From CALDTK01 sp965213735 (GTDB lineage: Bacteria; Bacteroidota; Bacteroidia; Chitinophagales; Saprospiraceae): a stretch of DNA of 64,000 bases. The position numbers and the translations under genes are program-made. Shown in pieces: positions 1-8,196 of this stretch (position 1 is the stretch's first letter; every line of letters begins with the position of its first letter). The stretch covers positions 992,001 through 1,056,000 of the forward strand of contig CBDCAB010000006.1 of NCBI GenBank assembly GCA_965213735.1, given 5' to 3'. The notes under the pieces are model-generated. The model had not been told where the DNA came from. It worked only from the letters and a program-made list of their open reading frames with translations, and searched no databases.

Positions 1-36
1 GCGGACTGGCACCTCACGTACAGCGCACCCATCGCT

Positions 37-1218
37 ATGGCTCTACTCATCATTTTCTTTCTCGTCTCCATCACGTTTAGTTTCCTGTGTTCGCTGTGGG
101 AGGCGAGTCTCTTGACGATACCTCCTAGCTACGTGGAAGCACGTAGTCAGGAAGGCACGGAGGTCGGCAAAATTCTCAAAAGCTTTAAGGAAAACGTTGA
201 CCGGCCACTCGCTGCCATTCTCACGCTCAACACGATTGCCCATACCGTAGGCGCCATCGGTGTGGGTGCACAGGCGACGAAAATTTGGCCAGGCAATACC
301 ACCATGACCGGCATTGTGGTGCCAACGGTGATGACGCTAGCCATCTTGATACTGTCGGAAATTATTCCGAAGACGCTCGGCGCCACCTACTGGCAGAAGC
401 TGGCTCCATTCACTGCTCGCACGCTCCGCATTACAATCTTAATTCTCACACCCTTAGTGTGGCTGAGTCAGCAAATCACCAAACTTTTGAAAGGCTCTGG
501 GCATCACGTCACCATGTCGCGTGGAGACATGGCAGCCCTGGCCACCTTGAGCGAACGAGAAGGGGTAATCGAAAGCAATGAGAGCCTCATGATGCAGAAT
601 CTGCTGCGCTCGCGCGATATTCAGGTAAAGGACATTATGACTCCCCGAACTGTAATGGTAGCTGCCAGTGCACGCCAATCGATTGATGAGTTTTTGGCGC
701 AACACGCCGAACTCCACTTCAGTCGGATACCCATTTTTGAAGAGTCCATAGATGAGATTTCTCAGTACGTGCTCAAGGATACGGTGCTCTTGGCGGGCTA
801 TCGCGGCCGTGGATCGGAGCCGCTGGCCAGTCTTGCGCGGCCGCTTATTACTGTCGATGCAGATATCCCAATGCCCATTGTTTTTGAAACCCTGGTGAGT
901 AAGCGCGAGCACATCGCTTTGGTGCTTGGCGAGTTTGGTGGCACGGCGGGCATTGTCTCACAGGAAGACGTTATCGAAACCCTGCTCGGCCTCGAAATAG
1001 TAGACGAGACGGATGATACCGTCGATATGCAGGAACTTGCTCAACAATTTCGGCGTGAGCGCCTAGAGCGTAATGTTTCTATTTCACCCGAAGACGCACC
1101 TGATGGAGTGGTCGTGACGAAGGGCATGTCGGCTGCTGAAGCGCGCGCCAAGCTTCATGAAGTGAGAGGCGGCTCGGATTTTGGATTGACGGGAGAAACA
1201 CCCGTCGCTAAGGACTAG
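37..1218 (+). CDS. CNNM/CBS-domain membrane protein (HlyC/CorC-like)
   Basis: Predicted inner-membrane protein of the CNNM (DUF21) plus CBS-pair family, which is linked to divalent-cation (Mg/Co) efflux or homeostasis. Hydrophobic segments lie at about residues 1-20, 60-80, 92-110 and 128-148. The family motif SEIIPKTLGA is at 107-116. Two CBS repeats follow at about 195-320, ending with GEFGGTAGIVS. The C-terminal CorC_HlyC associated domain common in longer relatives is not recognisable; only about 75 charged residues follow the CBS pair. The ATG at 37 precedes the first membrane segment and fits the family N-terminus. Next gene is 44 bp downstream on the same strand. Confidence 0.9.
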   Translation: MALLIIFFLVSITFSFLCSLWEASLLTIPPSYVEARSQEGTEVGKILKSFKENVDRPLAAILTLNTIAHTVGAIGVGAQATKIWPGNTTMTGIVVPTVMTLAILILSEIIPKTLGATYWQKLAPFTARTLRITILILTPLVWLSQQITKLLKGSGHHVTMSRGDMAALATLSEREGVIESNESLMMQNLLRSRDIQVKDIMTPRTVMVAASARQSIDEFLAQHAELHFSRIPIFEESIDEISQYVLKDTVLLAGYRGRGSEPLASLARPLITVDADIPMPIVFETLVSKREHIALVLGEFGGTAGIVSQEDVIETLLGLEIVDETDDTVDMQELAQQFRRERLERNVSISPEDAPDGVVVTKGMSAAEARAKLHEVRGGSDFGLTGETPVAKD

Positions 1219-1262
1219 CAGCGGTACGTAATCCTCTACCTTCACGCAAATTTCCGCTGATT

Positions 1263-2486
1263 ATGAGTGCAACTGTCGCTCCTGCAACTACTACTCCGAG
1301 GCTCTCGTCGAGGTTGCTCAACATGGCTGAAAGCTCAACGCTTGCCATGGCCCGCCTCGCTCGCGAACTCAAGGCAGAAGGGCATGACGTGATCGCGCTT
1401 AGCCTCGGCGAGCCCGATTTTGATACGCCCGAGCACATTAAAGAAGCCGCCAAGCGAGCACTCGATGAGGGCTACACCAAGTATACTCCCGTCAATGGTT
1501 TGCCCGAACTTCGGCAGGCAATAGCACGCAAGTTTAAGCGCGACAACAAGTTAGCCTACACCGCTGAGCAAATCGTGGTAAGCAACGGCGCAAAGCAGTC
1601 GATCGCCAACCTCTGTCTGGCCCTGCTCGACCCAGGGGATGAAGCTATCGTGCTCGCACCCGACTGGGTAAGTTACTATGAGCAAATCAAGCTTGCGGAG
1701 GGTACAGTAATCGTCTTGTGTACCAGTGTCGACGAAGAATATAAAGTAAGTCCAGAGCGACTAGCGGAGGCTATTACAGATCGCACGCGCTTTGTGTTGT
1801 TTAGCTCGCCCTGCAATCCTACAGGAAGCGTCTATCACCGCGACGAACTCGAAGCGTTTGCGCGGGTGCTGCGCGACCATCCCGACGTGATTGTCATATC
1901 AGATGAAATCTATGAGTACATCCAATTTGGGCGCGAGCATGTAAGCATCGGCAGCCTCGAAGGGATGTTGGAGCGCACGGTGACAGTCAATGGCTTTGCG
2001 AAAGGTTTTGCCATGACGGGTTGGCGCCTCGGCTACATAGGTGCACCCACTTGGCTAGCCGATGCCTGTACTAAGGTGCAAGGGCAGATAACTTCAGGTG
2101 CTAATTCCTTTGCTCAACGTGCCGCGGCAGAAGCTCTTGATGCAGATATGAGTCCAACCGATGAGATGCGTAAAGCTTTTCAGCGGCGGCGCGATTTGGT
2201 GGTGGAGCAGCTTAAGACGATTCCAGGATTTCGGTGCAATGTGCCTGAGGGTGCATTCTATGTCTTTCCGGATGTAAGCGAGCTATTTGGTAAGGCTGCT
2301 GGCGATGTAGAAGTAAATTCTGCTGACGATCTGGCGATGTACCTCATGCAGGAAGCGCACGTGGCCACAGTGAGTGGGAGTGGTTTTGGCAATGACGCCT
2401 GCATCCGCATCAGTTTTGCGGCTAGTGAAGAGCAGCTCCGGGAGGCTTTATCACGCATTCGCACGGCAGTCGAGAAACTTCAGTAG
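1263..2486 (+). CDS. aspC: Class I/II pyridoxal-phosphate aminotransferase (aspartate aminotransferase type)
   Basis: Fold-type I aminotransferase, probably aspartate:2-oxoglutarate aminotransferase or a close relative. It contains LGEPDFDTP near the N-terminus, the SPCNPTG segment, ISDEIYE, and the Schiff-base lysine K247 in NGFAKGFAMTGWRLGY. The residue after the lysine is unusual (AKGFAM rather than the common SKAYAM), but spacing is intact. Length (407 aa) is normal, with about 15 extra N-terminal residues. An internal ATG at 1320 is an alternative start. The last codons overlap the convergent YheT gene by 7 bp. Substrate specificity cannot be fixed from sequence alone. Confidence 0.9.
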   Translation: MSATVAPATTTPRLSSRLLNMAESSTLAMARLARELKAEGHDVIALSLGEPDFDTPEHIKEAAKRALDEGYTKYTPVNGLPELRQAIARKFKRDNKLAYTAEQIVVSNGAKQSIANLCLALLDPGDEAIVLAPDWVSYYEQIKLAEGTVIVLCTSVDEEYKVSPERLAEAITDRTRFVLFSSPCNPTGSVYHRDELEAFARVLRDHPDVIVISDEIYEYIQFGREHVSIGSLEGMLERTVTVNGFAKGFAMTGWRLGYIGAPTWLADACTKVQGQITSGANSFAQRAAAEALDADMSPTDEMRKAFQRRRDLVVEQLKTIPGFRCNVPEGAFYVFPDVSELFGKAAGDVEVNSADDLAMYLMQEAHVATVSGSGFGNDACIRISFAASEEQLREALSRIRTAVEKLQ

Positions 2487-3457
2487 CGCCAACCGTCTAT
2501 AAAGTCAAAGCTTCTTGCTTCCGACCAGGTGTAGGATACTTTGGGAAGAGCAAAGCCAACGTGCCCGCCTTCAGCAGGATGTTCTATCGTGAGGCGAGGA
2601 TTGGTTTTGGCGGAAGCTGTATGGTAGCACCTGCCGCCCAGCATCGGATCGTTGAGCGCCTGGACAATTAAAGTGGGCACCTCAATAGCATCTAAATGAG
2701 CTACAGGACTCACGTCGCCGTAGAAATCTTCAGGCACCGCGGTATCATCGTAGCCGTGCAAGGGCAGTGAAAAAGCACGATCAAAGGCATCCCACTCCCC
2801 TACCCGATCTAGCACCTCGAGATTGGGAATGGCATGGAGCGCCGCCTTTTGCTGCAGCTTATCGCCAAGTGCTTTCCAGAAGCGGGAGGAATATACTTTA
2901 CCGATGCGACTGTCGAGGGCGGCAATACTATCGCCCAAGGATAGAGGGCTGCTGAACGCCACCATTCTACTCAGGTTTTGCTTAGCCTCCTGCGGCATCC
3001 TGGCCACATAGTTGAGCCCAATATTGCCACCCATGCTAAAGCCGACATAGCTGATGTGCAGCTGCGGATGCCGGGCGCGCAGGTGCTCAATGACTGCTGC
3101 CAAATCAGGATAATCGCCGTGGTGGTACATGCGGGCCAGCCGGTTGAGTTGGCCAGAGCAACTGCGAAAATTGATGGAACAGATTCGGTAGCCCCTGCGC
3201 CCAAAGTAGTGCGCCATGCCGCGGACGTAGGGTCGGTCGGCGCTGCCTTCGAGACCATGGCCGATGATGAGCAAGCCTCGCTTATTGGTGGGGAAGGAAT
3301 GGTCGAGGTCGAGGAAGTCTCCATCGGCCAACTCGAGCCGCTCCCGCACAAAAGCAACCGGTTCTACTCGGCGAAAAACATTTGGAATGATCGTCTGGAG
3401 GTGCCCGCCCATCTGAGTGCGTGGAGGACCTGGGTAGCTACTTTCGATAAAGGGCAC
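2480..3457 (-). CDS. YheT-like alpha/beta hydrolase
   Basis: Alpha/beta-hydrolase of the YheT/AB-hydrolase-4 family, putative carboxylesterases of uncertain substrate. N-terminal GGHLQTIIP is typical of the family. The nucleophile elbow GFSMGG places Ser141, with Asp270 (QALNDP) and His299 (EGGHVGF) completing the triad. 325 aa, usual length. The ATG lies directly after the stop of the asparaginase-like gene, so the two are very probably co-transcribed. A one-mismatch copy of the dispersed GTTTTGGCGAAAGC motif lies inside it at 2604-2617. Confidence 0.88.
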   Translation of the reverse strand: MPFIESSYPGPPRTQMGGHLQTIIPNVFRRVEPVAFVRERLELADGDFLDLDHSFPTNKRGLLIIGHGLEGSADRPYVRGMAHYFGRRGYRICSINFRSCSGQLNRLARMYHHGDYPDLAAVIEHLRARHPQLHISYVGFSMGGNIGLNYVARMPQEAKQNLSRMVAFSSPLSLGDSIAALDSRIGKVYSSRFWKALGDKLQQKAALHAIPNLEVLDRVGEWDAFDRAFSLPLHGYDDTAVPEDFYGDVSPVAHLDAIEVPTLIVQALNDPMLGGRCYHTASAKTNPRLTIEHPAEGGHVGFALPKVSYTWSEARSFDFIDGWRY

Positions 3458-3459
3458 GA

Positions 3460-3960
3460 CTACTTCTTGTTGTTGAGTCGCTCGAAAAAGCCGGTTTGCC
3501 TATTCTTATGCACGGCATCCCAATTGAAGTACTGACCATTCATCGCCACATAAACTCCTACCGGCAAAACCTGCACAAAGGATAGTGCAGAGCCTAAATT
3601 GAAGAAGCCATCACTAGAAGTGCCAAAAGCATAAGGCACCATTGCTCCGGTGAGCACGACTGTTTTGCCAGCAATGGCACGTTCGGCGAGAAAAGCCGCC
3701 GTTTTGACCATCGTGTCGGAGCCATGGGTGACGATGATGTGCTCGTAGGGGCTGCGGGCGATGTTGTGCGCAATGACTTCGCGGTCGGTGTCGGTCATTT
3801 CCAAACTGTCGATCATCATGAGTGTGCGCACATCGCAGTCGATGGTGCAGCGACCAGTTTTAAGCATTTCATCGACATGCGTCTGGCCAAACTTGAGCTG
3901 CCCGGTGATGTAGTCGTAGTCCTTGTCGAAGGTGCCTCCGGTGACGAAAATTTGGATCAT
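3460..3960 (-). CDS. Short asparaginase-domain protein
   Basis: Corresponds to only the N-terminal catalytic domain of type I/II L-asparaginases (about 166 aa against about 330 aa). It keeps both catalytic-threonine regions: TGGTFDK at residues 7-13 and THGSDTM at 78-84, followed by VVLTGAMVP. The small C-terminal domain that completes the inter-subunit active site is absent. One-domain asparaginase-like proteins are known in many bacteria, so this is probably a natural form, not a truncation. I place the start at the ATG at 3960 (MIQIFVTGGT) because the nine residues encoded from 3984 precede the conserved beta-strand and look spurious. First gene of a two-gene unit with the YheT hydrolase. 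Confidence 0.8.
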   Translation of the reverse strand: MIQIFVTGGTFDKDYDYITGQLKFGQTHVDEMLKTGRCTIDCDVRTLMMIDSLEMTDTDREVIAHNIARSPYEHIIVTHGSDTMVKTAAFLAERAIAGKTVVLTGAMVPYAFGTSSDGFFNLGSALSFVQVLPVGVYVAMNGQYFNWDAVHKNRQTGFFERLNNKK

Positions 3961-4062
3961 ACAGCGCGAAAGTAAACAGCTCACCGTTCGATAAATGTCC
4001 TGAACATTCTGCAGGTCTGAGTTGCTTTATCAGGTAGTCGAACTACGCCAAAATTCGCTGTT

Positions 4063-5259
4063 ATGCGCTTTCTCTCTGCCCTAGCTTTCCTAATCTTACT
4101 CACCTCAACCGCCTGCAATAGCCCGAGTCGAACTGACAATTTGGGCAAGGTGAATCATGATGACGATCAAATGCCCGGCAACGAGGGTGGACTCGAATAT
4201 GAAGATGGAGAAGGAGCAGATGCTACTGCTGTCGGTGCTATCGACAGCTACGGCAACCTTCCCGATGCTGAAGAGCGCTCGCTCGAGTACAGCAACGTGT
4301 TTAGGCGCGATGCCTCGGATGCTGACTATGCGATAGTCACAGATGCCGACCTCGACATGCCGCACGTAGCTCCCGATGAGCGTGTTCCTACTGGAGCACT
4401 CGGTGGGCAGGTAGCAACATACGATGTGGATGATCGAGGTAGAGAAAGCGTGAAGTACGGCAGCGCACGGTCGTCCCAGCTGCCAGGCGAAGTCGATTTA
4501 GATGACGATCTGCGTGGGGCCAACGCTCGGGCAGGCAATCAAGCAGCTATCGGTGCGGAAGGCTCTGCCAATGCTTACCTCGACGACTATTTTGACAGCG
4601 ATGAAGAAGACTATCGAGGTGATGGCCGCACGGGCAATTCCTGGTACCGCCCTCTCGATCCGAATGAGCGAGACTATGCAAAATCAAACATCGTTCGCAT
4701 CGGTGGAGCTACAGAAACTGAGGATTATCAAGCTCGCTACAATGAGTTGAAGTCGGTACTCTACTCGGTTGAGAACAACCAGCAGGCCGTAGCCTACGCA
4801 CCGAACAATTACACCTACTCCTACCTCACGACTTGGGGCAACCTCTATGACACCGATAGTTATGGCTCGAGGGCGGTAGCTACTCCCAATCGAGCTCCCG
4901 TATTGGGCACAGGATGCGATCAGGATGAGGATCCCATCGGCTGCTCGACAGCTAATTTGGATCGCGAGCTTCGTGGCTTCCTCAACGATCCAAGGGTGCT
5001 ACGTGACTTGCAGGCTTCGCAGATAAGCGGAGTCAGCTTTGATGTCGATGCACAAGGCAATATAGCGCCCAATAGCGTTCGTGCGGAGGTGGATGGGCAA
5101 CTGTGCTATACTGCTGCTTGTCGTCGCGTAAGTAGAACCTTGGAAGGCTTGCTCACTGCACAAACATGGACGCCAGCCCAGCGCTCGGGCAGAGCAGCCA
5201 TCTCTCGCGTCGTATTACCGCTGCGCTACCGAATGCCCGCTGCTGAGTCAGAGAGCTAA
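4063..5259 (+). CDS. Lipoprotein with TonB-C-like C-terminal domain
   Basis: Not a named family that I recognise. A signal peptide with a probable lipobox ends at Cys18 (LLTSTAC). Residues 25-215 are acidic and repeat-poor, rich in D, E, G, S and Y, and probably disordered. The last 90 residues resemble the TonB/energy-transducer C-terminal fold: an SGVSFDVDAQGN strand, a helix with VSRTLEGLLTAQ, then TWTPAQRSGR and VVLPLRYRM. Those match the W-x-P-A/G-x-x-G-x-P pattern of TonB_C domains found in many Bacteroidota envelope proteins. There is no transmembrane anchor, so it would sit in a membrane as a lipoprotein and not act as a classical TonB. The function assignment is inference. Confidence 0.7.
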   Translation: MRFLSALAFLILLTSTACNSPSRTDNLGKVNHDDDQMPGNEGGLEYEDGEGADATAVGAIDSYGNLPDAEERSLEYSNVFRRDASDADYAIVTDADLDMPHVAPDERVPTGALGGQVATYDVDDRGRESVKYGSARSSQLPGEVDLDDDLRGANARAGNQAAIGAEGSANAYLDDYFDSDEEDYRGDGRTGNSWYRPLDPNERDYAKSNIVRIGGATETEDYQARYNELKSVLYSVENNQQAVAYAPNNYTYSYLTTWGNLYDTDSYGSRAVATPNRAPVLGTGCDQDEDPIGCSTANLDRELRGFLNDPRVLRDLQASQISGVSFDVDAQGNIAPNSVRAEVDGQLCYTAACRRVSRTLEGLLTAQTWTPAQRSGRAAISRVVLPLRYRMPAAESES

Positions 5260-5269
5260 GGTAAACCTG

Positions 5270-5761
5270 TTAGTGAACGACCTTGTCTGCGCAGTAGCTG
5301 CTCGCAAAGGCATCGGGTTTGGCTTTGAAGACAAAGCCCATTCCGAGGATATAACCCATGGCTTCATTGAGTGCTTTGTTGCTTTTGAAGCTCGGATCGG
5401 TGTTGATGTCGGCGTGTACTTCTAGCTCCACGTCGTATTGATCGAGCATGTCGCATAGCACGTAGGCAATTTCGACAGACCTGCCCACTTCGAGGATCAT
5501 GCGCTCCTTGATTGACATGTTAGCGGGTTGGGAGTAGTTGGTGATGAACATGAAGCCGCCTTTTTTTTCGCGCACAAACACGATGACAGTAGCGAATTCT
5601 ACGACTTCACCGCGCTTTTGCGAGTCGGTGCCGATGCACACCTTGAGCCGGTGTCCAGCTTCACGTTCGCGCAGGATGGTGCGCTTCACGTTCGCTACCA
5701 GATCGCCTTCAACTGACTGGCCGTTAAGTTTGCGCCAGCGCATGTCTTTCAATGCCTTCAT
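5270..5761 (-). CDS. YkuK-type RNase H-like protein (DUF458)
   Basis: 163-aa protein of the YkuK/DUF458 family, which has a predicted ribonuclease-H-like fold of unknown role. Diagnostic segments are CIGTDSQKRG (about 42-51), an internal strand with VIVFVREKKGG, and the acidic HADINTDPSFKSN near 117-129. The carboxylates in GTDSQ, the E of the central helix and DINTDP are the likely metal ligands. Length is normal. It is convergent with the TonB-C-like lipoprotein gene, 10 bp between stops, and stands alone on its strand. Confidence 0.8.
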   Translation of the reverse strand: MKALKDMRWRKLNGQSVEGDLVANVKRTILREREAGHRLKVCIGTDSQKRGEVVEFATVIVFVREKKGGFMFITNYSQPANMSIKERMILEVGRSVEIAYVLCDMLDQYDVELEVHADINTDPSFKSNKALNEAMGYILGMGFVFKAKPDAFASSYCADKVVH

Positions 5762-5839
5762 GTGCGAAAATTATACAATTGTCATGGGTTGTAGTAGCCT
5801 CACAATCCACTAAGGTAAGGGCTAACGCAAAGACAAGAT

Positions 5840-6649
5840 TTGGTTAACGTTTCAAAAGCTCAATTTCTTCACGTTTTTGTGGTGAGGTGGCTGTGGATGC
5901 TGCTTGTCACGTGGGCTTGTGGAGCTGAGGTTTCGCCCCCTTCGCAGATGGTGCAGGTGCCTTTAGCGACAGGCGATACACTGCTGGTAGATCGAGGTCC
6001 AGTGACGGTGGCTGAGTATGCTGTTTTTGCGAAAGCTGCCGACTATGTCACACAAGCAGAAATATACGGCAGTGGCGGCGTCTTCAACTATGAGCAACTG
6101 GTTTGGGAGCTGGTGCCAGGTGCTAATTATTTACAGCCTTTCGGCAAAACTCCAATCGACCAGGCCCATCCTGTTACTCAAGTAAGTTACTACGACGCGC
6201 AAGCCTACTGTGCCTACTACAACAAACGCTTACCGACTGCAGCAGAATGGGAAGCCATTGCTCAGTACAAACAGCCGACTGGTGCGACAGCTTACCCTTG
6301 GGGAGACTCCATCCGCAAGGCTGACGGCAGCTATCGCGCTAACGTGTGGCAGGGCATCTTCCCCTACGAGCAAAACTTCGAGGATGGCTACGCCTACACC
6401 TCTCCAGTAGGAGCATTTGGCGCAGCACCTAATGGTCTGGTAGACTTGGCGGGCAACGTGTGGGAATGGACCTCAGATACCATCGCGCACCAGCGCCTGC
6501 CAGGAGAAGATGTGCATAGAGTGGCCAAAGGAGGCAGTTTTCTCTGCGAACCTGGGTGGTGCCACGGCTACCTCATCAGCGGTTTTACAAGTACCTCCTC
6601 CGAAACTGCACTCTTCCATACTGGCTTTAGGTGCGTGTGCGACAAATAG
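5840..6649 (+). CDS. Formylglycine-generating-enzyme-like (SUMF1) exported protein
   Basis: SUMF1/FGE-family protein of 269 aa with a hydrophobic N-terminus and a Cys at about residue 27, which may be an imperfect lipobox. The fold landmarks are all visible: PVTQVSYYDAQAYCAYYNKRLPT, AEWEA, YPWGD, LAGNVWEWTSD, GGSFLCEPGWC and GFRC. The two cysteines at 236 and 241 (C-x4-C) occupy the positions of the copper-binding active-site pair of true FGE. Most bacterial SUMF1 proteins with structural roles lack this pair. The start is uncertain: TTG at 5840 gives the only reasonable signal peptide, and an internal ATG is at 5897. No sulfatase gene is nearby. Confidence 0.8.
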   Translation: MVNVSKAQFLHVFVVRWLWMLLVTWACGAEVSPPSQMVQVPLATGDTLLVDRGPVTVAEYAVFAKAADYVTQAEIYGSGGVFNYEQLVWELVPGANYLQPFGKTPIDQAHPVTQVSYYDAQAYCAYYNKRLPTAAEWEAIAQYKQPTGATAYPWGDSIRKADGSYRANVWQGIFPYEQNFEDGYAYTSPVGAFGAAPNGLVDLAGNVWEWTSDTIAHQRLPGEDVHRVAKGGSFLCEPGWCHGYLISGFTSTSSETALFHTGFRCVCDK

Positions 6650-6711
6650 TTTCGACATTAAATGCACCTTTGCGCCCAAATCGAACCCCGACTTCGCGAT
6701 AGGCCTGGCCA

Positions 6712-8109
6712 ATGAAAAATACCTACTTCGACCTGATTGACCAGACCTTTTACTGGCCCACCGACAACCTAGCTCTAGAAGACTCTACGCTCCGCTTTCA
6801 CGGTATCGATCTAGCTGCCCTTCTCGATAAATACGGCTCGCCACTCAAGCTGTACTACCTGCCCAGCATTGCCCAGAAGGTAGAGGAAGCGCGCGGCCAC
6901 TTCAATCAGGCAATTCGTGCACTCAAGTACAAAGGCAAGTATAATTTTGCTTACTGCACGAAGGCGAGTCATTTCCATTTCGTGCTGCGCGAAGTCCTCG
7001 CTGCTAAAGCGAAACTAGAAACGAGTTCAGCCTACGATATCGATCTCATCCGAAAACTGCACGATAAAAAGCGACTCGACAAGAAGTTGCTACTCATTCA
7101 CAATGGCTTTAAGCCGGAGCGCTACATGAAAAAAATCGTGGCGCTTGCTCAAGATGGCTTTAATACGCTGCCAGTACTCGATAATGCGAATGAGCTAGAT
7201 TATTACCGTGATCATCTGCAGCCAGATGACAAGCTCGCAGTTGGCATTCGCCTGGCTACGGAGGAGGAGCCAAAATTCGAGTTTTATACCTCACGGCTCG
7301 GAATACGGGCGCAGAATGTGGTGCGCTTTTACAACGAGCAGCTAGCACCCGATGATCGCTTTGAGCTGCAGATGCTGCACTTCTTTGTCGATACGGGAAT
7401 ACAAGACACGAGCTACTACTGGAATGAATTGCGCAAAGCAGTGAGAGCTTATGCTTTGTTGCGCAAGAGCTGCCCTACCCTCACCATGCTCAACATTGGC
7501 GGTGGGCTGCCTATACGCAACGGTCTCGGCGATAGCTTCGACTATTCTTATCTCATTCGTGAGGTGGTGCGACAGGTGCAGGACACCTGCCGTCGTGAAG
7601 GAGTGCCCGAGCCAGATCTGTACAGCGAGTTTGGAAAATACACCGTGGGCGAATCGGGTGCGACCTTATTTGAAGTCATTGGCCAAAAGCAGCAAAACGA
7701 TAGCGAGCTGTGGTATATGGTCGATAATAGCTTGATGAATTCTTTGCCCGATACTTGGGGCATATCTGAGCGTTTTATTCTCCTACCGATCGAAGGTTGG
7801 AATGGTGCACCTGTACGCGTAAATATCGGTGGCCTCACCTGTGATAATTCCGACTTTTATAATGCGGAGAGTCACGGTGGTCAGGTATACCTGCCGCGCT
7901 TCGATCCGGATAAGAAGCGGCTACGGCTCGGATTTTTTCATACAGGCGCTTATCAGGATGCAATTAGTGGCTACGGCGGCATCAAGCATTGTCTCATCCC
8001 CGCTATGAAGCGCGTGCTGGTAACAGTTGACGAGGACGGGACGCAGCGCGATTGGCTCGATGCTGACGAACAAACAAGTGAGCAGATGCTCGGTCTGCTA
8101 GGCTATTGA
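6712..8109 (+). CDS. speA: Arginine decarboxylase, Bacteroidota type
   Basis: Fold-type III pyridoxal-phosphate decarboxylase of 465 aa, matching the compact Bacteroidota SpeA that converts arginine to agmatine. The N-terminus YFDLIDQTFYWPT and KYGSPLKLYYLP are family signatures. The cofactor lysine is K84 in YCTKASH. The glycine loop is LNIGGGLPIRNGLG. The catalytic Cys377 (LTCDNSDFY) comes from the neighbouring subunit. The C-terminus FFHTGAYQDAISG is complete. The gene ends at the bidirectional hairpin at 8140-8175. Diaminopimelate decarboxylase is the main alternative, but the N-terminus favours SpeA. Confidence 0.85.
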   Translation: MKNTYFDLIDQTFYWPTDNLALEDSTLRFHGIDLAALLDKYGSPLKLYYLPSIAQKVEEARGHFNQAIRALKYKGKYNFAYCTKASHFHFVLREVLAAKAKLETSSAYDIDLIRKLHDKKRLDKKLLLIHNGFKPERYMKKIVALAQDGFNTLPVLDNANELDYYRDHLQPDDKLAVGIRLATEEEPKFEFYTSRLGIRAQNVVRFYNEQLAPDDRFELQMLHFFVDTGIQDTSYYWNELRKAVRAYALLRKSCPTLTMLNIGGGLPIRNGLGDSFDYSYLIREVVRQVQDTCRREGVPEPDLYSEFGKYTVGESGATLFEVIGQKQQNDSELWYMVDNSLMNSLPDTWGISERFILLPIEGWNGAPVRVNIGGLTCDNSDFYNAESHGGQVYLPRFDPDKKRLRLGFFHTGAYQDAISGYGGIKHCLIPAMKRVLVTVDEDGTQRDWLDADEQTSEQMLGLLGY

Positions 8110-8139
8110 GGATATCCACCCTACGCAAGGCTGTAAAGC

Positions 8140-8175
8140 AAAAGTGGTCGACTGCTGGAGCAATCGACCACTTTT
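8140..8175. terminator. Bidirectional intrinsic terminator between speA and the ompA-like gene
   Basis: A perfect 12-bp stem, AAAAGTGGTCGA paired with TCGACCACTTTT, encloses a 12-nt loop. It has A residues on one side and T residues on the other, so it can terminate transcription from both directions. It lies in the 87-bp gap between the convergent stops at 8109 and 8197. Confidence 0.85.
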
Positions 8176-8196
8176 AAGCAAGAATCTTGAGCATGT

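Noticed and set aside
4063..5259. Acidic repeat protein as a T9SS or calcium-binding protein
   Set aside because: No sorting domain and no regular DxDxDG calcium loops despite many aspartates.
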